Source: a virus
Virus record (IMG/VR): IMGVR_UViG_3300042371_000472
Span: 28,483-92,482 of that record
Strand: one strand, 5' to 3'
Length of the DNA stretch: 64,000 nucleotides
Shown here piece by piece: positions 58,912 to 64,000 of this stretch (its first letter is position 1; every line of letters begins with the position of its first letter). The notes under the pieces were generated by a model, which had not been told where the DNA came from, made no database searches, and was given only the letters and a program-made list of their open reading frames with translations. A program made the translations under genes and the position numbers.

Positions 58912-60507
58912 TCAGCGGTACGAGTCCAACAATTCGTTGGCTGTTGAACCGCCGACCAAGGTCTCGGCTGAGTCGTCAAGGATGGCGCCGACGACGCCTG
59001 CCTTGCCCTCAAGCATGCCCCACAGGCGCTCGTCAACCGACGAGTCGCCATCAAGGGCACTGACCAAGATGTTGTTGGTGCACGGGCGTGTCTGCCCGTA
59101 CCGATGGAGCCGAGCCTCGGCTTGTTTAAGGGCACTCGGTGTCCACGGAAGTTCAACCGTGATCATCGTCGCACCCGATGTCATCGTGAGTCCCTCGGAC
59201 ACCGCTTGGATGTTGCCGATCAACACACGGGCAGTCCCAGCCTGCCACTTGTCAACGGCATCCTGTTTCTGCTTGCCCGAGTCGTCACCAGTGACGGAGA
59301 CGATTGTGCGAGCATCCACACCCTCAGCGATGAGGGACTCACGGAGTTTCCAAGCGACCTCCTTGTGGGCGGTCACGAGGAACACTTGCTCGCCCTCATC
59401 CAAGAGGCTGACCGTGGCATCCACTGCCGTGGACACCTTGCCGAGACCAGCGATCTGTCGGAGTTGACCGAGCAGAACGATGGCGTGGGCACGGTCGTTG
59501 AGCGAGAACTTGTCGTCGTCTCGCTTCTCTTGGAGGAACTCCTCAAGGTCACGGACTGCTCGCTTGTAGTCCGTCACAGCCTTGCCAGTAAGAGCGACGG
59601 GCGTGATGTACCGAGAGAACTCGGGGAGGATGATGACATCCTCACGCTTGCGCCTAATCATCACCCACTGGGTGAGTTGCTCGTTCAACTCTTTGACATT
59701 GGTGGCGCCATTGAATGTCGTACCAAAGCCGTTGAACACGGGGTCGCAGTATCGGGTCTTGAAGCGACTCGCACCGCCGAACCGAGGCAGGTGACCGAGG
59801 ATGTTGAGCAGTGGAATCAACTCCACTGGTCGGGACAGCAACGGCGTACCTGAGAGTAGGAGCACGGGCGCCTCGGGGTTGAGGTGCTTGGCAATGGTGA
59901 CCATCGCCTTGCTACGCCCCGAGTCCTCGGACTTGGAGCGGTGAGCCTCATCCTGCACCAAGCCAGCCCAAGGGTGCTTGGCGAGGATGTTGACGGGCTT
60001 GAGAGTCCGTTGCTCACGGGTCTTGCCCTGATTCGCTCGTGCCCACGAGTTGACCTCAGCGACTGGAGCCAGCGCCCAATACTGGATGACGCTGTCGGGG
60101 CAGATCACGATGTCCGTGTCGGGGACACTCGTGGGCTTCTGACCCGAGATGCGAGACACCGAGCGGTGAGGCAGGGCAGTCTTGATTGACCGCTCCCAGT
60201 TGATCACCAATGCTGGTGGACACACAATGAGGGCTGGGTAGGCGTTGAGTTCATCAAGTGCCAGCAGGGCGCTGTAGGTCTTGCCTACGCCCATGTCGTC
60301 AGCGATCAAGAGACGAGTGTGACCAGCCTTGACGGCTTCAGCCACAACGAGTTGGTGAGGCATCGGGGTGATGGCGAGCGTGTGCTCTACGATGCCCTCA
60401 GGGGCGATGCGACCCGAGAACGGGCGCAAGCCCGTGGACACCTTGGCGACAGCCTCAGCGAGGATGTCGGTAGCGCTTCGGGCGTTGGTACGGTCACTTA
60501 ATGCCAT
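58912..60507 (-). CDS. SNF2-family DEAD/H-box helicase-like ATPase
   Basis: 531 residues. Motif I MGVGKT (72-77), motif II DEAH (186-189), motif III LLLSGTP (about 218-224) and motif VI QAEARLHRYGQTRPC near 465-480 define an SNF2-type translocase like phage and SMARCAL1-like enzymes. It may remodel protein-DNA complexes or restart forks. It stands apart from the replication operon, among early unknown genes. Confidence 0.93.
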   Translation of the reverse strand: MALSDRTNARSATDILAEAVAKVSTGLRPFSGRIAPEGIVEHTLAITPMPHQLVVAEAVKAGHTRLLIADDMGVGKTYSALLALDELNAYPALIVCPPALVINWERSIKTALPHRSVSRISGQKPTSVPDTDIVICPDSVIQYWALAPVAEVNSWARANQGKTREQRTLKPVNILAKHPWAGLVQDEAHRSKSEDSGRSKAMVTIAKHLNPEAPVLLLSGTPLLSRPVELIPLLNILGHLPRFGGASRFKTRYCDPVFNGFGTTFNGATNVKELNEQLTQWVMIRRKREDVIILPEFSRYITPVALTGKAVTDYKRAVRDLEEFLQEKRDDDKFSLNDRAHAIVLLGQLRQIAGLGKVSTAVDATVSLLDEGEQVFLVTAHKEVAWKLRESLIAEGVDARTIVSVTGDDSGKQKQDAVDKWQAGTARVLIGNIQAVSEGLTMTSGATMITVELPWTPSALKQAEARLHRYGQTRPCTNNILVSALDGDSSVDERLWGMLEGKAGVVGAILDDSAETLVGGSTANELLDSYR

Positions 60508-60543
60508 GGTGGCTCCTTAGTTGGTGGTGGTTTACTTATCTGT

Positions 60544-60589
60544 CACTATCGTCATTGTAGGGGAGTGTCCCACCGTGGGACACTCCCCT
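60544..60589 (-). promoter_or_regulatory. Palindrome copy 7 (31-bp perfect) with GATAGTGA promoter element
   Basis: Core 60566-60582, extended by AGGGGAG/CTCCCCT to 60559-60589, 6 bp after the upstream stop. GATAGT (60550-60545) lies 15 bp from the core and 38 bp before the helicase ATG. Confidence 0.75.
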
Positions 60590-60595
60590 TACTGG

Positions 60596-61081
60596 TCACC
60601 ACGACGCTCGGTAGAAAAAGTCCCAGTATTCGGTGACGGGGTCATTGAGCAAATTGTCAATGACCTCGGCGGTGTACCGCAACGATTCCAAGTACCACTC
60701 GTCGTACTCCGTGCTCCCAAAGAAGAAGCCCGAGGTCGTCGGGAGGTGCTCGTTGGCGTACGAGTCACCGTGGATTGCCAAGCCCTTGGGCACGGTGTAA
60801 CACAGTTGGTGGAGCGCCACCAACTTCTCACGGCTGACATGAAAGCCATTGCCGTCATCCACGCCATCGTTGCATTCCTGCACGAACCAGTTGTGGATGG
60901 CATTGGCTTTGCGCCAGTACGCCACGGTCACATCAATCGTGATGTACGGGTGGTCGGGGTCAGCGATGCTGGAAGCGTTCACGAGGTCAATGATCTCGGC
61001 GTACTGGAGGCGTTCAGCGTCGGTGCTCCACTGACTACCACTGATGCAGTGCTTGGCTGATAGGTATTGGTCAAGTCCCAT
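60596..61081 (-). CDS. MGLDQYL-family phage protein
   Basis: 161 residues. The start MGLDQYLSAKH, then YWRKANAIHNWFVQECNDGV and a C-terminal YDEWYLESLRYTAEVIDNLL are typical of a small family scattered in phages with unknown activity. Length is normal. Confidence 0.75.
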   Translation of the reverse strand: MGLDQYLSAKHCISGSQWSTDAERLQYAEIIDLVNASSIADPDHPYITIDVTVAYWRKANAIHNWFVQECNDGVDDGNGFHVSREKLVALHQLCYTVPKGLAIHGDSYANEHLPTTSGFFFGSTEYDEWYLESLRYTAEVIDNLLNDPVTEYWDFFYRASW

Positions 61082-61295
61082 GTCGGGTCTCCTTTGGTTG
61101 GTGGTTGGTTTGGTTGGTGGTTGGTTGAATCCGCAATGACACCCTCCCCACTACTATGGGTTGCTCGTGGGGACTTCCCACTTTCCCTCGTTGCTGACGC
61201 TTGTCCACAACGGGGGGAGGGTGTTTCGGGAGTTTGTTGTCCCGAAATCTTGAGATCGGTTGGGGTGTCCCACCGTGGGACACCCCGAGGCTCGG
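61082..61295 (-). other. Long untranslated leader with repeats and palindrome copy 8
   Basis: The 214-bp gap holds no convincing gene. It contains palindrome copy 8 (core 61266-61282; perfect over 61262-61286), a perfect 11-bp inverted repeat ACACCCTCCCC/GGGGAGGGTGT (61139-61149 with 61214-61224) and a 16-bp tandem duplication TTTGGTTGGTGGTTGG (61093-61124) just before the next ATG. It could fold into a structured 5' leader or small RNA. Confidence 0.6.
61262..61286 (-). promoter_or_regulatory. Palindrome copy 8 (25-bp perfect)
   Basis: Core 61266-61282 with GGGG/CCCC flanks, 9 bp after the stop of the gene at 61296. Confidence 0.75.
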
Positions 61296-61634
61296 TCACC
61301 CGAATACGAGGTCACCGAGCACGATGTGCTGGAGCACGACATCACTGGCGTCTGAGTCAAAGTCGTCGCTGTCCACCGCCGACTGCACGACTTGCCAGCC
61401 AGCCTTCTTCTCCTTGATGATCTCATTGACGACTGCCTTGGCACGGCTCGGACTGAATGTCACCGACTTGGTGATGATCTTGCCATCGTCGGTCGTCTCC
61501 CCCGTTTCCATCTTGCAGACAATTTGTTCTTCATCGGTGATGTCCAGTTTGCGATACCACTCGTAGGTCTCGGCTCCCGAGTAGATCAGCGTGTCCATGA
61601 CTTCTTGGGCGTTTGCTGTCCATACTGTTTTCAT
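61296..61634 (-). CDS. Hypothetical protein
   Basis: 112 residues (MKTVWTANAQEVMDTLIYSG...), with an acidic C-terminal third. It has the GCCTGAGGAGGCAAC leader. No family recognised. Confidence 0.7.
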   Translation of the reverse strand: MKTVWTANAQEVMDTLIYSGAETYEWYRKLDITDEEQIVCKMETGETTDDGKIITKSVTFSPSRAKAVVNEIIKEKKAGWQVVQSAVDSDDFDSDASDVVLQHIVLGDLVFG

Positions 61635-61643
61635 GTTGCCTCC

Positions 61644-61916
61644 TCAGGCTTGATGTTGTTGTAGTTGCTTCTTCAGCCATTTGCTGGCTTCTTCGGGGTC
61701 AAGGGAATCTAGATACCGATCAACTGGGTGATCACCGTTGTCGTAATTCCAGTGGGGGTAATCTTCCCGTAGTCGCTCTATTTCCCGATCAACCTCCGTC
61801 TGAGCGACGGGGGCGTACAGGCTTCGTGCAACACCGTTGACGATCTCGTACTCACCCGAGGCAAGGCATGCCTCGTTGCGTTGCTCGTTGTACAACTTCT
61901 CAAGTTTCTTGCTCAT
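61644..61916 (-). CDS. Small helical protein
   Basis: 90 residues, KKLEKLYNEQRNEACLASGE and EVDREIERLREDYPHW, acidic and helical. GCCTGAGGAGGCAAC leader before ATG 61916. Unknown. Confidence 0.7.
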   Translation of the reverse strand: MSKKLEKLYNEQRNEACLASGEYEIVNGVARSLYAPVAQTEVDREIERLREDYPHWNYDNGDHPVDRYLDSLDPEEASKWLKKQLQQHQA

Positions 61917-61940
61917 GTTGCCTCCTCAGGCGTCGTTGTT

Positions 61941-61991
61941 CACTATCGGGATATTTGTGGGGCGAGTGTCCCACCGTGGGACACTCACCCC
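61941..61991 (-). promoter_or_regulatory. Palindrome copy 9 with GATAGTGA promoter element
   Basis: Core 61967-61983 with GAG/CTC flanks and, past a C/A mismatch, GGGG/CCCC. GATAGT (61947-61942) lies 19 bp from the core and 26 bp before the next ATG. Confidence 0.7.
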
Positions 61992-62003
61992 GAGGTTGAG
62001 CGA

Positions 62004-62282
62004 TCAGTAGATGCCGTCAGGCTCATCGTCGCTGATGAACTCGTGGGCGAACAGTGGGTCAAAGCCACACTCTTCAAGAAACGAGCGGTAGTTGTACACT
62101 CGGTCGCTGTCGCTGAGACCTGCATACGGCACGAGTGCCGAGTGGATTTGAACGGCGATCTGAGCCAACTCCACGGTCGCCTTGGTCGCTACGCCACCCG
62201 TGAGGCGGTTCATGGTGAAGTGGTCACGGAAGGCGCTGGCGACTCGGTCGCATGCTTGCTCGGGTGTTCGGTTGATGTCCAT
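62004..62282 (-). CDS. Hypothetical protein
   Basis: 92 residues from ATG 62282 with the GCCTAGGAGGC leader (MDINRTPEQACDRVASAFRD...). Longer readings upstream pass through the palindrome and are artefacts. Helical start, acidic end. Unknown. Confidence 0.7.
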   Translation of the reverse strand: MDINRTPEQACDRVASAFRDHFTMNRLTGGVATKATVELAQIAVQIHSALVPYAGLSDSDRVYNYRSFLEECGFDPLFAHEFISDDEPDGIY

Positions 62283-62324
62283 GTTGCCTCCTAGGCGTTG
62301 GTGGTGGTTGATGGTTGGTGGATG

Positions 62325-62356
62325 GGGCGAGTGTCCCACCGTGGGACACTCACCCC
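62325..62356 (-). promoter_or_regulatory. Palindrome copy 10
   Basis: Core 62332-62348 with the same GGGGCGAG...CTCACCCC flanks as copy 9, 8 bp after the stop of the Ala-rich gene. No -10-like element follows. Confidence 0.7.
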
Positions 62357-62364
62357 GAGGTTGA

Positions 62365-63132
62365 TCAGGCGCTGAGGGCGTCGGCGCTTGCATTGAACAG
62401 GTTGCCCCGATCTTGCTGATCAAGTGGCACGGTGTTGGCGCTGACACGGAGCAGTGCCACGGCGAGCGTGGCGAACACTTCGTGGTCATCCTGAAGCGAT
62501 GCGATCAGGTTGGCGGTGACATCGGCAATGGCTTCGGCGCCATGCTCAGTCAACTGTGCGACGATCTCGTCAACGGTCAAGGCGACCACTGACTCGTCGG
62601 TGCTGTCGGCGTCGCTCTCGGCGCTCTCGGTCTCGGCTTCAGCCTTGGCAGACTTCTCAGCCTTTTTGGCTTCGCCCTTTTCGGCTTTGTTGATCTTGGC
62701 GAGCACTTCAAGGGCGTCGGCGCTCTCATCCTTGATGAGGATGGCGCCAGCCTTGGCGTAGCGAGCGTAGGTGGACTTGCCGATCTTGGCGCCAGCAGTC
62801 TTACTTGCCAACTCAAGGGCACGGAACGAGACACCAGCCTCGTTGGCGTTGAACACGGCGATGCATGCCGAGCGGAGCGCCAACTTGGCGTCGGCAACGG
62901 CGCTCTCGGACTTGATGGCTTCGGCAACAGCCAAGGCGGTCAGGTCGGCAGGGGTCGCCTTGACTTCAACGACTTCGGCAACTACTGGCGCTTCAACAGC
63001 GACAGGCTTGGCGGTGTGGGTACGGGCTTTTTTGGTGGTGGTGGTTGACACTTTGGTCTCCTTGGTTGTGGTGGTGGCTGGTTTGCCAGCGAGCAGATTG
63101 GCGAGTCCTACTGGGCGGTCGGTGGTCTTCAT
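62365..63132 (-). CDS. Alanine/lysine-rich hypothetical protein
   Basis: 255 residues from ATG 63132. A disordered Thr/Lys N-terminus leads to an Ala/Val-rich region, a globular centre (about 95-145: NEAGVSFRALELASKTAGAK), a Lys/Glu/Ala coiled tract and an acidic helical C-terminus. First convincing gene of the leftward arm in the window. A conserved CCTGAGGAGGCACACC leader precedes it. Possibly nucleoid-associated. Confidence 0.7.
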   Translation of the reverse strand: MKTTDRPVGLANLLAGKPATTTTKETKVSTTTTKKARTHTAKPVAVEAPVVAEVVEVKATPADLTALAVAEAIKSESAVADAKLALRSACIAVFNANEAGVSFRALELASKTAGAKIGKSTYARYAKAGAILIKDESADALEVLAKINKAEKGEAKKAEKSAKAEAETESAESDADSTDESVVALTVDEIVAQLTEHGAEAIADVTANLIASLQDDHEVFATLAVALLRVSANTVPLDQQDRGNLFNASADALSA

Positions 63133-63164
63133 GGTGTGCCTCCTCAGGCGTTGGTGGTGGTTGA

Positions 63165-63185
63165 ACTGTCCCACCGTGGGACAGT
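63165..63185 (-). promoter_or_regulatory. Palindrome copy 11 (21-bp perfect)
   Basis: Core 63167-63183 with AC/GT flanks as in copy 4, 33 bp upstream of the Ala-rich gene's ATG. The neighbouring GTCGTGGACA is shared with copy 4, so the two descend from one longer unit. Confidence 0.75.
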
Positions 63186-63423
63186 CGTGGACAGGTGCGA
63201 TTGAACGCTACGCCCGAGGCGCCTGCCCGAATTGCGATGATCATATATGAGTCCAAGATCGGTGGACTCCCCTCCCTTGCTTCACCCGAGGGGATTGGAT
63301 GCACTGCAATCTTTTATGAACGGCTCGCCAACCTTGGTGATTGCTAGTCACCGATACATCGTTGTTTGTATTTCGGGTATCCATCGGACTTCCAGCAGGC
63401 ACAGGTGGCGGTGCATTCGCTGG

Positions 63424-63624
63424 TCACTTGATCTTGGTGAAGTTGCTCGTCGTATCGGCTCGGCGCTTGCCCTCATACTCACCAGCGTCGCTGGGGCGCA
63501 TCTCGGTCATCCCCGTTGGTGCAGACATCTGCTGGGGGAAACCATCACGGCGAGTGCCTGTGATGCTTGAGTGTTTGGGGTCACGCTCTGCTGACCAGTC
63601 ACTACCTGTCCCATGGTGGGACAC
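63424..63624 (-). CDS. Possible small protein, doubtful
   Basis: A frame ending at 63424 encodes a polar C-terminus, MTEMRPSDAGEYEGKRRADT then TSNFTKIK, with G/C-rich third codon positions like the other right-arm genes. Start unclear: ATG 63528, ATG 63510 or GTG inside the degenerate palindrome. No good ribosome binding site. Coding status uncertain. Confidence 0.3.
   Translation of the reverse strand: MSHHGTGSDWSAERDPKHSSITGTRRDGFPQQMSAPTGMTEMRPSDAGEYEGKRRADTTSNFTKIK
63607..63623 (-). promoter_or_regulatory. Palindrome copy 12 (degenerate)
   Basis: TGTCCCATGGTGGGACA differs from the family core at two central positions, which breaks one arm pair. It could be a weaker site or a decaying copy. 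Confidence 0.55.
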
Positions 63625-63961
63625 CGAGACTTACGGCTTGGCACGCTGGCTTGTCAGGCTGGCGTGGTGGGCACTGCTCGTTCTACATGACTGACCGTTG
63701 ATACTGGAGAAGCCCGAAATTGTTTGGCGCTTCAGATCAGAGGTGTTGTCTCATGGTTTTCTGAGTTAGTAGGTGGTTCAGACTTTCAGGTTGCTTTCGC
63801 ATTTCGTCTACCGCCGAACTGGATTGGCGTTCTCACTGGGTGAGGCAGGACTACCTGTCGGTCTGAGCACTGTTGGCTATTTGTCAAGGGACACTGTGGG
63901 AGCAGTGAGATGTCTCAGTTGCTCGGTTTGTACTACTTGGTCTTACAAAACCCAGTAGTGG

Positions 63962-64000
63962 GTGCTGTCAAATGCCCAGCGTGTGGGCACTTGACAGCAC
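63962..64000. promoter_or_regulatory. 39-bp inverted repeat at the right edge with back-to-back TTGACA boxes
   Basis: GTGCTGTCAA-a-TGCCCA (63962-63978) is complementary to TGGGCA-c-TTGACAGCAC (63984-64000), with one mismatch and a GCGTG centre. Each outer arm contains a TTGACA -35 hexamer pointing outward, so this may be a divergent promoter pair with a shared operator, or a strong transcribed hairpin. A leftward TGTAAG lies 18 bp from its TTGACA. Confidence 0.55.

Larger units (their letters stand above)
63186..63961. other. Gene-poor right-end region
   Basis: About 775 bp with no well-supported gene. A degenerate palindrome (63607-63623) and a possible short leftward frame (63424-63624) are the only signals seen. 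No tRNA cloverleaf was found. It may hold a small RNA, a packaging or control region, or decayed genes. Confidence 0.5.

Noticed and set aside
59104-59853. 249-residue rightward frame opposite the SNF2 gene
   Set aside because: Antisense to a gene with clear helicase motifs in a G+C-rich region where open shadow frames are common.
63247-63570. 107-residue rightward frame in the gene-poor end
   Set aside because: No ribosome binding site, Arg/His/Ser-rich composition typical of chance frames, and it faces the direction of the whole arm.
45863-63623. Palindrome series as a CRISPR array
   Set aside because: Copies are separated by whole genes at irregular distances and there is no spacer-like unit length or cas gene set; the Cas4-like nuclease is a phage recombination type.
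63962-64000. tRNA or tmRNA piece at the right edge
   Set aside because: A single long stem without D, anticodon and T arms or a T-loop consensus; better explained as a dyad or hairpin.
1-64000. Lysogeny genes (integrase, classical repressor, attachment site)
   Set aside because: No recombinase motif or att-like repeat was seen; the MerR-type protein alone is not enough to claim an excisionase or temperate life.

Overview
The window is a 64-kb piece of the genome of a contractile-tailed (myovirus-type) double-stranded DNA phage. A tail sheath, tail tube, gp25-like wedge, baseplate J and gpI/gpD-type baseplate genes show the morphotype. Two WhiB-like iron-sulfur regulators, found almost only in Actinobacteria and their phages, plus frequent GTG starts and one probable leaderless gene, point to an actinobacterial host. 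Several small families resemble hypothetical proteins of environmental (freshwater or marine) phages. I see no integrase, tRNA genes, phage RNA polymerase or CRISPR array. The window cuts into a gene at its left edge (probably the terminase large subunit), and the genome continues to the right.

Layout. 1-22.7 kb (+): virion module in the order terminase end, portal, scaffold, major capsid protein, a collar-domain fibre placed unusually early, connector and neck proteins, sheath, tube, tail-assembly chaperone with an apparent +1 frameshift extension, a tape measure carrying two peptidoglycan-hydrolase domains, hub, LysM-like protein, gpD-like hub, a 39-residue membrane microprotein, gp25 wedge, gpJ, gpI, a holin-like protein and a strong terminator. 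22.8-24.1 kb (-): a reversed cassette of small basic proteins and a Dps ferritin. 24.3-37.7 kb (+): replication and recombination, with a lambda-O-like initiator whose gene carries iterons and a large inverted repeat (candidate origin), helicase loader, DnaB helicase, primase, ssDNA-binding-like protein, family A DNA polymerase, RecA/UvsX, two resolvase-type nucleases, a Cas4-like nuclease and a methyltransferase. 37.7-44.6 kb (+): SpoVS, an AT-hook protein, a run of very small genes, a proline-rich repeat protein and larger unknowns. 44.6-47.4 kb (+): whiB, a secreted lipoprotein with a lysozyme-like fold, a glycosyltransferase and a second whiB. 47.5-63.1 kb (-): about 32 mostly small, acidic, unrecognised genes (probably the early or host-takeover arm), among them a MoxR-type AAA+ ATPase with a CobT-like HExxH + vWA partner, a three-HTH protein and an SNF2-type helicase. 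63.2-64.0 kb: mostly without convincing genes.

The most striking undescribed element is a 17-bp palindrome, TGTCCCAC-C-GTGGGACA (centre C or G). It occurs 11 times exactly and once degenerately. Ten of the twelve copies punctuate the gap between consecutive genes; the other two lie in the gene-poor right end. Flanking bases extend the palindrome up to 33 bp with different but mutually complementary sequence, so the copies can form hairpins as well as symmetric protein sites. At four copies a conserved GATAGTGA motif lies 15-19 bp downstream in the direction of transcription and 26-38 bp before the start codon. There the inner palindrome half supplies a GGGACA -35-like hexamer, which gives a combined terminator/operator/promoter module. 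The three-HTH protein, whose gene ends 6 bp from the longest copy, is a plausible but unproven ligand.
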